Positions 9,029-20,503 of a stretch of 64,000 nt of DNA are shown here, in pieces. Source of the DNA: Caecitellus pseudoparvulus (Eukaryota > Bigyra: Bicosoecida). Both the position numbers and the translations under genes were made by a program. The notes beneath the pieces were generated by a model. It was not told where the DNA came from, did no database searches, and was given only the letters and a program-made list of their open reading frames with translations. How positions within the stretch are numbered: the stretch's first letter is position 1; each line of letters opens with the position of its first letter. The stretch lies in the NCBI GenBank assembly GCA_965644315.1, contig CBFFRQ010000081.1:248001-312000 (forward strand), written 5' to 3'.

Positions 9029-11269
9029 CTAGGGGGTGCTTTGCAGCGCCTCGTTGAGTTTTCGGGCCAGGGGCAGGGCTGCCAGGCGTGGCTGTGCTTC
9101 CGTTGCAGCTTCAAGCAGCGCCGCCCACTCAGCCACCGCTTGGCGAAGGGTTGTTCTGACGCACGGCTCGCTGTGCTCTAGCCAGTGGTGCACCGCCCGG
9201 AGCAAGTGCACAGCGTGAAAGTGCAGAGGGGAGGTGGGTGCCAGCGTGATGCACCGGCGCACTGCCGCCTCCACGACATCTTGCACTGTCTTGGAAAGGC
9301 CCGGCGCTGCGGAAAGTGAGCCAGCTTCCGCATGCACCGCCAGGGCTAGCATGCCGTCTGCGCAGTTCATGAGGGCGGGCAACTCAAGAGACGCCGCGCC
9401 TTGTGTGTGCAGCAGGTATTGCGTGATGGCCTCGACGGCATCATGAGCACAGGCGCCAGTCAGGTCGCACAAGCCGACCACGCCGTCGCTCGGCTCTCTG
9501 CCGAATTCGCCGGCCCGCTCACACAGCTCACAGCTGAGCGTGAGATGGCAGCGGGCCACTGTCGGCTTGCCCTGCCGTGTCCACTCTGCCCTGCGCCGCA
9601 GAGTGGCACCCAGCTGTTTCAAGGCGCTGCCCAAGTTGGCAGGCCCGCTTGAGCGCATGTTGCTCCGTAACGCAGCAGCAATACTGGGCACCACTTGCCC
9701 CAGCAGGTCCACTCGCACAGCATGCACTCCATTGGCTGGGGACTGCAGAGCAATTTGCATGGGCACGAGGCCGTGCAGGCCCAGGGTGCGTGTGGTGGCA
9801 AGAAGCAGTCCTGGCATAGCCCACCCCGTGAACAGCAGCGGCGGCGGCGTGTCAGCTTCGCCAGTGGGACGTTCATGTGACAAAACGCGCCGTGCAGCGT
9901 GCAGGGACAGTGCTGCGACCCCTGCGATGCACATGCCCTGAGCCGTGCGAGCGTACTTTGTTCGCATGGCCTCCACTCGGCTGGCAGTGTGCAGGAAGGT
10001 GATGATGCGGGCAGTGGGCAGACTGGCGGCGTGTGTGCGAAACCACACGCGAGACGCGTAGGCGAGGCGCCCAGGCGTGTCATGCCCCTGTGCTGCAGCG
10101 CTCCCTGGGCCCTGCAAGGAGGATGTGTGGTGAATGGCCCCTTGCAGGACGTCTGCCAGGTGCGTGGGTGTCAGCTGGCGAGCGGGGTCTTCTTCCAGCA
10201 GCGTTTCTGTCAGCCCTTGTTGCAAGTCACCGGTGTAGCGCTTCGCGAGACGCGCGCCCAGTGCGGGCAGTTCACCTCTGCCGCGCGCCATGTGAAACGC
10301 AGCAGCCGTCGCCCATGCGCTCTGGCGAAATGAGGGAGCTGTGGACACTTCACTGCGCAGGAGTTGCTGTGTCAGGCGTGTCAGTGCTGCAGTGCGGAGT
10401 TTTTGAGACACCCTGGGTCCTTTCTGCGCCGCAGTCCCGCTGGCAACCGAAGCTGCCGCTGCCGCCAGCATCTCCCCCCCGTCAAGGGGTGGATCCCACT
10501 GCGCACTGTGCACTGTCCAGTCGGACAGCTGCAGGAAGTGGCGCGTGGCTTGGTCTCTGTGCAGCAGGTGACGAACATCCACTCCGACGCGCGAACTGGC
10601 ACCGCCTGCACCGTCAGCAGGTGCACTCAGCGGTGCGCTGGGGTCACTGAGCGCCAGGCACTGCACTGCCACGGTGTACAGGCCTGGTTCCTGCACACTG
10701 TACAGGTGCAGGGCCGCCAAGAGCTGGCAGGCGGTGTGGGGGCGCAGGGTGTGGGGTGGCAGCTGCTGTAGGGCCGAGGCGAGTGTTTGTAGAGCCCCGT
10801 TGAAGGGGGGAGAGGGCCACCTGGGCTGTGCTCGGGCGGCCAGGCACGCAAGGGCTACGTGCGCGAGGTCGTCGGGGTGGGGGTGCTCAGCGGCGCTGCA
10901 GGCAGCTCGGCAGTGTCGAGCCACTTCAGCTGCATGGCGGGCTGACACACCTCCCACTGCCTGCAGAGCCAGGCAGGCAGGCAGGAGGCGGGCCCAGATG
11001 GACAGGCTCAAGGGCTCTGGTGAGGTGGAGAGGAAGGCCAGCAAGGCGTGGCCAGGGCTGCTGTACTCAGGGGGTGGGCTGCTCTCGGGTGCCAGCGGCT
11101 CAGTCTGGTCTGAGCCAGCGCCGCTGGACAGGTGCCTCCAGATTCGCCAGGAAGGCTTCACAAAGGGAAGGGTCGCGGAGATGGGGGCAGGCAGTAGACA
11201 CGCAGTCTGTACCTGTTTATGCTGGCGAGGTTTGAGCGCAGCAGCATGCCTGCGGAGCCCGGCCCACAT
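9029..11269 (-). CDS. Uncharacterised helical-repeat protein, probably mitochondrial
   Basis: Single exon, 746 aa, ATG at 11269. The first 50 residues are rich in Arg, Lys and hydroxyl residues with almost no acidic residues, as in a mitochondrial presequence. The rest is Ala/Leu-rich helical sequence of the kind seen in repeat proteins that bind organellar RNA (FASTK, OPR or PPR families). I see no RAP domain and no clear PPR signature, so no family is assigned. The gene is divergent from the KH gene, with 364 bp between starts. The motif TGCGGAAATTG lies 10 bp upstream of its ATG. Codon composition matches the neighbours. Confidence 0.65.
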   Translation of the reverse strand: MWAGLRRHAAALKPRQHKQVQTACLLPAPISATLPFVKPSWRIWRHLSSGAGSDQTEPLAPESSPPPEYSSPGHALLAFLSTSPEPLSLSIWARLLPACLALQAVGGVSARHAAEVARHCRAACSAAEHPHPDDLAHVALACLAARAQPRWPSPPFNGALQTLASALQQLPPHTLRPHTACQLLAALHLYSVQEPGLYTVAVQCLALSDPSAPLSAPADGAGGASSRVGVDVRHLLHRDQATRHFLQLSDWTVHSAQWDPPLDGGEMLAAAAASVASGTAAQKGPRVSQKLRTAALTRLTQQLLRSEVSTAPSFRQSAWATAAAFHMARGRGELPALGARLAKRYTGDLQQGLTETLLEEDPARQLTPTHLADVLQGAIHHTSSLQGPGSAAAQGHDTPGRLAYASRVWFRTHAASLPTARIITFLHTASRVEAMRTKYARTAQGMCIAGVAALSLHAARRVLSHERPTGEADTPPPLLFTGWAMPGLLLATTRTLGLHGLVPMQIALQSPANGVHAVRVDLLGQVVPSIAAALRSNMRSSGPANLGSALKQLGATLRRRAEWTRQGKPTVARCHLTLSCELCERAGEFGREPSDGVVGLCDLTGACAHDAVEAITQYLLHTQGAASLELPALMNCADGMLALAVHAEAGSLSAAPGLSKTVQDVVEAAVRRCITLAPTSPLHFHAVHLLRAVHHWLEHSEPCVRTTLRQAVAEWAALLEAATEAQPRLAALPLARKLNEALQSTP

Positions 11270-11633
11270 GCTGGAGCGTGCGGAAATTGCTGCTTCAGGC
11301 GCACCGCTTCACAGCCTTCGATCGAACCAAAGCGGGACCCCTACAGACCTCCTGACAGATATGCTATGTATTTCATGATATAGTCCCCGGCAGGCGGTGG
11401 GGGGCCAGTCTAAATTGCGCCCCCCGAGCATCCGTCGTGCCGCAACTCGGCAAGCCTTCAACCCTCCCTCGCACGGCCCCGAGGGCGGGCACAGAAGAAA
11501 ACCCGCTGCCAAAACTCGACACCTATCTTCTGGCTCCCACGCACGTCTGTCCTTTCTGTGCGCACCGGGCTCACGGCTTCAGGGCTGAGCCACAGGCCGC
11601 AGCCGCGGCCTTGAGCGTGCCAGCTGTCACACC
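11270..11633. promoter_or_regulatory. Bidirectional promoter region between the helical-protein gene and the KH gene
   Basis: The 364 bp between two divergent start codons must hold both promoters. It includes a relatively AT-rich patch at 11355-11383 (ATATGCTATGTATTTCATG) and the TGCGGAAATTG word at 11279-11289. No coding signal is visible. Confidence 0.45.
11279..11289 (-). promoter_or_regulatory. TGCGGAAATTG promoter-proximal motif
   Basis: Exact copy of an 11-bp word that occurs seven times in the window. This one is 10 bp upstream of the ATG at 11269. Confidence 0.4.
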
Positions 11634-14600
11634 ATGGCAGCAGCTGTGACAGGCCATGCACCCACAGAGGGCGCGCCAGCGGGCGTGACAACCCAGCCAG
11701 CACCCTCTGTGGGGGAAACTCTGCGGGCCCGCATGGCAGCAGTGCAGCAGCAGCGCCAGGAACTGCAGGTGCGTGGGCTGGCGTGTGTCCGTGCTGAAAA
11801 GCCGCAGCGGCCCAGCGGGTGCACCGCGTGCCTTCCTTGGCCGCAAAGCAGCTGCCCACGCGGCAGCGATGGCACTTGTTCGCTCACACTGCGCTTCACA
11901 GCAAGAGCTGGCGGCGATTCGTTCGGAGCTTGACGGGCGCAAGCACAAGTCTGGTGGGCGGCAGAAGCGCCTGACGGCTGACCAGATTGAGGAGCGCTTG
12001 GCCGATCTGGAGTACGAGCGGACGACATCCCACGTCAGCATCGCGCGGGACCGCTCCATCATGGCGGAGATCGCCCAGCTGAAGGCCTCTCGCCGAGGCA
12101 TGGCTGCGCAGGAGCTGGCGCACGCCGCCCGCGAGACACTCCTGGACCGCCGCACAGCCATCAACGCCCAGCTGGACGGTGTGTTCGCGGAGCTGGATGA
12201 GCTGCGGGCAGGGCTGGCGGTGGTGGACCGCCTGGACCGTGTGACAGAGCTGAACCCCGACGTCCTGGTCACCAACGATGCGCTGTTGACGGAGGTTGTC
12301 CCCGTGCCAGAGGCACTGGTGGGCCGTATCGTCGGCAAGGGGGGTACCAACATTCGGGCACTGGAGCACGCGTGCAAGGCCTACCTGGACGCCGCACGCA
12401 AGCCCAACGAGGACGGGACGGTGGACATCACCGTGTGTGGTCTGCCTGCTGGCGTGGCGGCGGCGAAGCAGGCGCTGCAGGAGCTGGGTGAGGAGGAGGA
12501 CCGCCACCTGGACCTGCCCCGAGGGCTCATCTCGCTGTTCATGGCGCAGGCAGGGGAGCGTGTTCGGGCGCTGGAGGCGGAACACTTCGTGCGCATTCGC
12601 CTGGACCGCCAGGGGCAGAAGGCTGTGGTGACGGGGCACCCTCGTCGCATCGCTTCCTTGACGGCGGCTGTGGAGGCGTTCCGGGGGCGTTCCGAGACCA
12701 TTCAAGTGGACACCACGACAGTGCCCGCCATCATCGGCAAGAACGGCGCCAACTTCAGGCGCCTGCAGGGGGACCTGGGCATTGAAGTGGAGCGCTTGGG
12801 CAGCAGTGAGCCGGGCGTGGCGGCTGCCAACGCCGAGGGCAATTCCCTCTTGCGTGTGTGGGGTGACTCGCACGCGGCGGTGCGGGAGGGCGTCGCGCGG
12901 CTGCACGAGCTGGAGGAGGCCAGCAAGGAACACGAGGTGGAACACAAAGTGGACCGGGAGTTCATCGGGTTCCTGCTGGGGGACTCGGGCGCCCGTGTCC
13001 AGGCGTTCCGCGCGGAGCACCGTGTGCGGGTCAACGTGGGGGACCACTTGGGGGGTGGGCAGTGGGGCATCACCCTCAAGGGCACCACAGCGCAGCTGGC
13101 AGGCGCAGAGGAGGCCTGGGCAGCCCTGCTGGAGACTTTCCACGCGGCGGTGAAGCAGTTCCCCACCTCCGCCGCCATCGGGCGGTCCATCATCGGCGTC
13201 AGCGGCGCCAGCATCGACAAGCTGCGCGAGTCCACAGGCGCCATCGTGAACGTCATCCTGGGCGGCGCCGAGCGGGGGCATGCCGCCAAGGAAGCCGAGA
13301 AGTATGGGCTGGGCCCCACCGAGGCCCTCATCGTCGTGCGCGGCGAGCCGGAGCAGGTCGCAGCTGCGACCGAGGCAGTGCAGGCTGCCATCGATTCGTT
13401 CACGTCGCAGGAAGTGGCCGTGCCGCACTTCCTGGCAGCGCAGCTGCTGGCCAGCAAGGCCGCACAGCTGCAGAAGCTGCAGGAGGAGTCGGGGGCCCGG
13501 CTGGACCTGGACTTGGGCGAGCTGGTTGGCGGGGAGGAAAAGGGGGGGGGCAAGGGCCGCCGGGGGGGCCTCGCGTCCCAGCTGCGCGAGCCGGCCACCG
13601 TGACAGCGGTGGGCGCCACCGAGGCGGTGGAGGCTGCTGTCGCGTCCCTGCGCGAGCTGGTGGCCAGCAAGAGCGAGGAGCGTGTGGCGCTGCCAAATGA
13701 GGATGCAGCCATCGCCTTCATCGGGCGGGGTGGCGAGCACATTCGGGCTCTGCAGGCCAAGCACAAGGAGGCTGGTGTGAGCGTGGACCTGCACAAGCCC
13801 AGCAAGGCCGTGTACTTGCGGGGTGACAGTGAGGGCGTCGCTGCCGCGGCGGAGGAGGTGCGGGCCTGGGCTGCCGAGTACGCCGCCACCAACGCCGTGG
13901 TGTCTGTGCCCAAAGACGTCATCCCCGCCATCATCGGCAAGGGCGGCGCCACCATCAAGAAGCTGACGCAAGACACGGGCTGCACCTTTGACGTGGACAG
14001 CCGCCGGGGGCGCGTGGCCGTGCAGGGGCCGGCCGATGCGCTGGAGGGCGGCGTGGCGGCGCTGACTGCTCTCGCGGGCCTGGACAAGGACTACTCCGAG
14101 ATGACGGGGCTGAACCTCGGCAACGGCATGGCGGCAAACCTGGTGGGGCGTGGCGGGGCGGGTCTGCGGGCGCTGGAGTCCGACCTGGGTGTGCGCATCT
14201 CCGTGAACGAGGCAGAGGGTTCGATTGGGTTCCGGGGGGACCCCGCCGACATCGCCCGCGCCAAGTTGGCCATCCGACGCAAGCTGCGGGACGGCGTCAC
14301 CACCACCGACACTGTGACTGTGCCCAGCACCCTCATCCGCACCCTGCTGGCCAAGGGAGCCGCCCAGCTCCGCATTCTCGAAGCAGACACGGGCGTGCGG
14401 GTGAAGCTGCCGCCGCGGAGCCGTGGAGCCCCTCAGGGCGCCCCCGCCGGTGTCTCGCACCGCGGCAGTGGCGCCAAGGCCACCATCACCCTGCGGGGTG
14501 GCGCGGCAGGAGTGGCACGCGCCCAGGCGGCACTGCAGGCGCTGGCGGAGGGCAAGGGCTTCGCCATGCTGCCGCTGCTGGCGCCCCAGCTGGAGCATTT

Positions 14601-16713
14601 GCTGGGCAAAGGCAAGCGCAACCTGGAGCGAGTCACGTCCACCCACCGTGTAGAGCTGGACACCACGCCCGCCCCGGGGCAGAACCTGGACGAGCTGGCT
14701 GAAGATGTGGGGCTGGCATCCATGCTGGGGGAGCAGGGCGCCGCCGCCGCAGACGCCACCCAGCGCAGCCAGGCCCTGGCCGCCGCTGTGGCGGATGTGG
14801 CGCTGGAGCCGGGCCTGGTGACGCTGACGGGCACGACAGAGGCGGTTGCTGGCGCGACCAGCGGCATCCACCGCCTGCTGGAGTACCAGTTCCCAGGCCT
14901 GTACATGGCTGTGGACGTGCCCAGCACGCTCCTGGGACACATGGCCATGCCCCCCTCCAAGGGCGGGGACGGCGGCGCGGCTGCCGACAGCGACGTCGGT
15001 ACGCCTGCGGCAGGGGGCGAGGAGGCGGAGGAGGGCGCAAGCACGCCCCTGCCTGTGCCCAGCCAGTCCGACCTGACATCGGACATTCCCAACCTGGCGC
15101 AGGTCGTGGAGCGCCACGCCGTGTTCGCCTTCGCCAGTCGGCACGCCGGCTGCATCGTCGTGGCTGGGCCAGAGGCTGACGCCGTGGCGGCGGCAGTGGC
15201 TGACATCCAGGCAGGCAAGGCCACCTGGGCCGAGCGTCACGGGGAGGTGCCCATCGAGGAGTGGATGCAGCCCGCCCTGGTGGGCAAGAAGGGCGCCAAC
15301 ATCCGCAAACTGGAGAGCAAGTCTGGCTGCCGCCTGTCCCTGGAGCGGGACGGCGTCCTGCCGGTGGTGGCGCTGGCGGGGCGGGACGCACAGGCTGTCG
15401 CTGCCGGCCTGCGAGTGGTGCAGGAGCGCGTGACGCAGCTGGCGCAGACTCGCGCCCACATCCTGGTGGACGCCCCGGCCGTCCCCGCTATCATCGGCAA
15501 GGGTGGCGCCACCATCAAGCAGCTGACGCAGGACACGGGCTGCTCCATCAACCTGGGTGACCGGGCTGGCTCGGACCCCGTGCGGGTGGAGATCCGAGGC
15601 GACACGGCAGAGGCCACTGCCGCCGGCAAGGCTGCCGTTCTGGCGCTGTTGGCGGAGGAGGGCTACGAGGGCGGCAAGGCCCCCGAGCGTGATTTCGTCA
15701 CGGAGGAGGTGGAGCTGTATGGGCGAGACGGCGCGGCAGCCGTCGTGGGCAAGGGCGGCGCCACGGTGCGTGGGCTGCAGGATGACACCGGCGCCCGTCT
15801 GCGTGTGGACCGTGACTTGGGCGTGGTGGTCATCTCTGGCACGGCCGCCGAGGTGGAGGCCGCCAGTGCTGCGGTGCGAAAGGTGTTGGCAGAGGCGAAG
15901 GCGGCAGCGGCGGAGCGCCAGGGGGGCCGGCGTGAAGGCGGCAGTGGGCGTGGCGGAGGGGGGTCCAAGGGGGGTGACGGAAGCGCCCCTGACGCCGACG
16001 CAGTTGCCCCAGCCCCTGCCGAGCCAACTGGCCCCCACATCCCCGTGGGCACCAGCTCCAAGGAGCGTGCTGCCATCCTGGCCGCGGCGGCCAACAAGGG
16101 CACAAGCAAGGCTGCTCGGCGGCGGGAGAAGGCCCGTGCCGCACGGGTGGGCCTGCTGGGGGATGCCAGTGGACCCGATGCCGACGCACTGCTGGCCCAG
16201 CTGGCAGATGTGGGGGGGGATGAGGGGGCCCCCGCCCCTGGCCCGACCGGCACTGCACCGGCGCCGGGCCCTGCTGATGACCTGCTGCAGCTGCTGGGCA
16301 GTTTGCCGGGTGTCAGCGATGACGTGCAGGAGGCAGCAGCGCCCGCTGCAGTGGAGGCGGCAGCGCCAGGTACGGGGCTTGTGCCGCCTCCTGGCCTGGG
16401 CGATGAGCCTGTGGCAGAGGCGAGGGTGCCCCCGCCGGGCTTTGCGTCCCCTGCCCCCACCAAGGCCAGCCTTGTGCCGCCTCCCGGCTTCACGCCGGCA
16501 GTGGCAAAGCGCACAGTGGCACACATGACTTCAGCGCCAGCACCAGCGCCAGCTCCAGGGCCGGTGGCAGGCATTGATGCCGTGGCCCAGCTCATGCAGG
16601 GGGCGGCGCAGAGTGCACCTGTTGAGGTGGCACCGCCCACGGTACCTGTCGCGGGGCGTGCCCGGGCGCGTGGCACCCACGCTCGTGCTGGGCGTGTCAA
16701 CATCAGGCTGTGA
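11634..16713 (+). CDS. Bfr1-like coiled coil fused to a vigilin/Scp160-type multi-KH RNA-binding protein
   Basis: Exons 11634-11768 and 11902-16713 (133-nt intron, phase 0), 1648 aa. The N-terminal ~150 residues are coiled coil. They carry the Bfr1-family pattern of an LADLEYER...TTSHVSIARDRS...EIAQLKASRR block that joins directly to KH1. About 15 KH modules follow. Classical GxxG loops include GKGG (four copies), GKNG, GDSG, GVSG, GRGG (two) and GKKG; others such as AQAG, AKGA and GKGK are degenerate. The tail is low-complexity: Gly/Arg/Ser-rich, then KAARRREKARAARVG, then repeated VPPPG units. In yeast Scp160 (multi-KH) and Bfr1 are separate proteins that bind each other on polysomes and at the ER, so a role in mRNA localisation or translation is inferred. 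Confidence 0.88.
16377..16503 (+). repeat. VPPPG-unit repeat at the C-terminus of the KH protein
   Basis: The pattern VPPPGL, VPPPGF, VPPPGF recurs three times with similar DNA within about 125 bp. It is a proline-rich short linear motif array that may bind a partner; none can be named from sequence. Confidence 0.6.
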
Positions 16714-16841
16714 AACGCCGGCACCTCCGTTCGGCTGCACAATGCACACCGCCTGTCACTCCACAGCACCCCGACTCACCACCGCTTCACTCTCACCGCT
16801 GCACTCATGCCTCTGGGTGTGAGTGTGCTGCTCCACCATTC

Positions 16842-18705
16842 ATGGGAAGCTGCCTCAGCTCGCAAGTTGACACAGGCACCTCGGTCAGCAAGCCGCTGCT
16901 GCAGGAGCCGCCGAAGCAGTACAACTTGCGATCTGCCTCCAAGTCGAGGCACTCTTCGCACGGAGCAGCTGCTACAGGTGCAGGTCTCGCTAATCAAGAC
17001 GCCATGGCAGCCCAGGGTTCCATGGCCACGCTGGTGCCCGGAGAAACTGTGGAGCATTTCAAGGCCAAGTTCCGCAGGCTCATTGACCAGGAGACTGACC
17101 CCGCCAAGCGCGCCGAGCTGGAGGCCCAACTGGCTGAGAAGGAGGCCGCCATCATGGCCAAGACGTACTGGTGAGCCACGCCCCCGTCGGTGCCTGCGTG
17201 CCCCGTGTGGCGGGAGGGGAGCGTTTCTTGGCCACAGCGGCACCCTGCCGCCGACACCAGGCCAGAGACACTCTCGCGCCGACTGCCTGCACGCGCCGCT
17301 GGCGCACCGCCTCACACCGCTTCACGTGTTGTCCACACAGCCGTCAAGACTTCGAGCCGCTCATCATCATCGGCCGAGGCGCCTTTGGCGAGGTATGTGC
17401 CCCAGTGCACCCTGCGGCAACGCTGGCACCGGCCTGCAAGCGGCTTCGGCGACACTGCATGCACTTGCGCTACTCTCTGCGCGCGCCGCGCAGGTGCGCA
17501 TCGTGCGCAAGGTCACCACGGGGGAGGTGTTAGCCATGAAGATCATGAAGAAGGAGGCCATGGTGCTGAAGAACCAAATCGGCCACATCAAGGCGGAGCG
17601 TGACGCGATGGTTGACGTGCTGGACCGCTTCGTGGTGAACTTGCACTACTCCTTCCAGGACGACGACCACCTGTACCTGGTCATGGACTACCTGCCAGGC
17701 GGCGACCTCATGGGCCTGCTCATCAAGGAGGATGTGTTCCCTGAGGAAGCCACCAAGTTCTACGCGGCACAGGCCATCCAGGCCATCGGCGCCATCCACG
17801 CTCTGGGGTACATCCACCGCGACTTGAAGCCTGACAACCTGCTGCTGGACGCCGCAGGGCACCTGCGCCTGACGGACCTGGGCCTCTGCAAGAAGGTGGA
17901 CGGGGGGGACACCACCTTGGGCAAGCTGCAGGAGGAGGCGGTGAAGGCGGCCCAGGCTGGCTCGCCCGGCAGCGTGGCGCCCGCCTCGTCCTCCGCCACC
18001 CACCGCACCCGCCGCCTGGCGTACTCCACCGTGGGCACGCCCGACTACATCGCGCCAGAGGTGCTGCTGAAGAAGGGCTATGGCAAGGAGGCGGACTGGT
18101 GGAGCCTGGGCGTCATCCTGTTCGAGTGCCTGGTGGGGTACCCGCCCTTCTACGCGGATGACCCCGTGTCCACCTGCCGCAAGATCCTGCGGTGGCCGGA
18201 GACCCTCGTCTTCCCTGCCGACCGCACGAAGCACCTGAGCCACGAGTGCATGGACTTCCTGCGTGGGCTGCTGAACCACGCTGACTCCCGCCTCGGGCGA
18301 GGGGGGGCTGACGAGCTGCGGTCACACCCCTGGCTGGCAGACGTGGACTGGGCCGCGCTGGATGACTACGAGGCGCCGTACGTGACGACGCAGGGCGCCC
18401 TGGTGGGCAGCCTCATGTCCACCATCGCCACCATGCCGCGTGACAGCCCTGACTTCCTGCCCATGGTGAAGGACCTGGCGGCCGCCTTTGACGACTTCGG
18501 CCCCGTGCCAGAGGAGGAGATGGAGTACTTCCGCACCCTGCCCGACCCTGGGTCCAAGTCGGCCAAGGGCGGTGCCGGGCGGGGCCGTGCTGCGCGCTCT
18601 GTGGGTGGCCTGCTCGGCAAAAAGGGTCGGCGTGTCAACCCCAAGGCGGCGCCGAAGGTGGAGGGGTACACCTTCCGACGCACTCTGCGAGACTCCAAGA
18701 AATGA
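16842..18705 (+). CDS. NDR/LATS-family AGC protein kinase with N-terminal MGSCLSS
   Basis: Exons 16842-17170, 17341-17392 and 17494-18705, giving 530 aa. Residues 1-7 (MGSCLSS) form a myristoylation/palmitoylation consensus. A basic, helical region around 60-110 matches the MOB-binding N-terminal segment of NDR kinases. The kinase domain starts at [14 protein letters not shown] (about 114) with ATP lysine 143 (LAMKIMKK) and catalytic Asp237 in [10 protein letters not shown]. The metal motif reads DLG (Asp255), not DFG. A long basic insert precedes the activation loop [12 protein letters not shown], typical of NDR. The C-terminus carries a hydrophobic motif, EGYTFRRT. Exon 2 holds only the glycine loop. 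NDR kinases act with MOB and Ste20-type kinases in morphogenesis and cell division. The gene follows the KH gene in tandem, 128 bp away. Confidence 0.9.
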
Positions 18706-18815
18706 GACACGCCGCGAATGGGCCGTCTGTGTCAAGAAAATGCACGACCTCGTGCCCTGCGTGCGCCTGCCAGCGCCCAACCTCACAGTTTGGCGTGGCA
18801 AGGATAGGTTTCGCC

Positions 18816-20275
18816 ATGTGCACTGCACTTCGCCTCGCGGCTGTCGCGTGTGTGGCCGCAGGCGCTGCCATGGCAACGCCCGAGGGCACATTCACGCCAG
18901 CCACAGACACAAATGTTGCATTCTCTGGCCGGGGCTTTGCTTTCCCAAATGGATCTCGCCAGTTCGACTACTCTGGCAGCCAGCTAGCGTTTGTGACCAC
19001 TGGCGCAAGCGTTGTGATGGATGTGACGGTCGTCTCGCCCGCCACCGTGCCAGGGGACGTCTTCGACGTCTTCCTGGACTCCATCTTTGCAACACGCCTG
19101 CAACTGGTGTCTGGCACGCGCCTGTACCCGCTCTTCTCCCTCTGGCCTGCCAGTCGCTTGGTGCAGGTGATCAAGGCCACCGAACCGGCTTGGTGCGTTT
19201 CGGCTTGACCCTGCGAGCGGGCGACACCACGCACAGCACAGTGCCCTGCATGCACCGCCTTCCCCGTGCAGGAACGCTGGCAATGCCACTCTCCGGGCCC
19301 CCGTGGTGAACGGGTTCTGGATCACCGGGTCCATGCAGGCGCCGCCTCCACCCACAGGCACCACTGTCGGCCTGCGCAGCGAAGTGTACCCCGTGGCACC
19401 GCCGCCCTATGGAGGCCCGCGCCGCCTGCTGTTCATCGGTGACTCCCTCACCGCAGGGTACGGCAGTCTGGGTCACAAGCCCTGCGCGTCGCTGCCCACG
19501 AACCAAGACTACGCAGTGACGTGGGGAGCGCGCACGTGCACTGCACTTGGCGCAGAGTGCCACACGCTGGCGTGGTCAGGGAGGGGCCTCGTGCGCAACT
19601 ATGTGCCTGGTGAAGAGCCAAGCACGCACATGACCAGCATTGCACAGTGCGTGACGCAGGCCCGCGCTGCACCGCAGCACCCACACACAATGCCGCACCT
19701 TCGTGAGAACACAGGCAGACGCTGGGATCAGGGCCCGCCGTGCCGCACCCGTGGGGTGTTCTGCCTCCATTCCCCCTGCCTCGGAACAACTCCCTGCCTC
19801 AGAACAACGCCTGGAACTGGCAGGCCTGGGCCCCCCACGCTGTCGTCATCAACCTCGGCACCAATGACTTCTGCTGTGGACAGGGCGCCCCTCCCCAGTT
19901 CACAAGTGCCCTAGCGCAGTTCATGGTGAACTTGACATCAGTGCTGGCGCCAGGTCAGGGGGGTGCAGGGGGCCTCCCGGTGCTGGCGGTGACTGGGCCC
20001 ATCACCAACGCCACCACGCCGTACATTGCGAAAGCAGTCGCCCTGGCTGCGCAGCAAGGCGTGCAGGCGCAGCTGGTGGACCAGTGGGGTGTCCTGGATG
20101 ACCCGGCAACGTACGTAAAACGCATCGCAGCGTCCGTCGCACGCCCGCCCACGCACGTTCCCGCACACGCGCCCTCCGCAGGGATTTCGGCTGTGCCAGC
20201 CACCCCTCAGTCACGGGGCATGCGAAGATGGCTGCTGCCACTGTGCCAGCGCTGCGTGCGGCCCTGGGGTGGTGA
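18816..20275 (+). CDS. Secreted SGNH-hydrolase / CE2-type carbohydrate esterase
   Basis: Proposed exons 18816-19192, 19272-19602, about 19719-20110 and 20182-20275 (about 397 aa). The ATG at 18816 starts a signal peptide (MCTALRLAAVACVAAGAAMA). A beta-rich N-terminal domain is followed by the SGNH catalytic domain: block I FIGDSLTAGYG (catalytic Ser), LAWSGRG with the oxyanion Gly, LGTNDF block III, and the His block FGCASHPSVTGH. Many relatives have GCDWHPS there; here the acidic residue is Ala, which fits CE2 enzymes that work with a Ser-His dyad. Likely activity: deacetylation of polysaccharide outside the cell or in a digestive vacuole. The middle intron acceptor is uncertain. The last exon is tiny (94 nt) but clearly conserved. 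Confidence 0.8.
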
Positions 20276-20503
20276 AGCGACGCACGCCCCACGCCACACC
20301 TTGCCGTTGTGAGGGCTGACAAATGCAGCTCGAAGCCAAACTGCGTGAGAACACTGAAAAATCGACACCGCCATGCAAGTTTGTTTTGTATTTCAACACT
20401 GCACTCCGTGCAGGAATTCAAGTCGCCAAGCGCCCAGGACTGCTGGTAGCGCGCAGGCGTTTTTGCGGAAGTTGGACAGCCACCCCGCCACACATACTCA
20501 AGC

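Noticed and set aside
8761-9114. N-terminal extension of the hydroxylase-transferase frame
   Set aside because: The extra 118 codons overlap the neighbouring gene's 3' end, lack conserved sequence and precede a good ATG at 8760.
11896-16524. 1542-codon open frame on the minus strand opposite the KH gene
   Set aside because: It mirrors codon bias of the sense gene (GC-rich third positions remove antisense stops), has no domain, and is rich in His, Gln, Arg and Leu, as antisense shadows are. The sense strand has unmistakable KH repeats.
17530-18279. 249-codon minus-strand frame across the NDR kinase domain
   Set aside because: It is Val/Gln/His-rich and exactly antisense to conserved kinase sequence.
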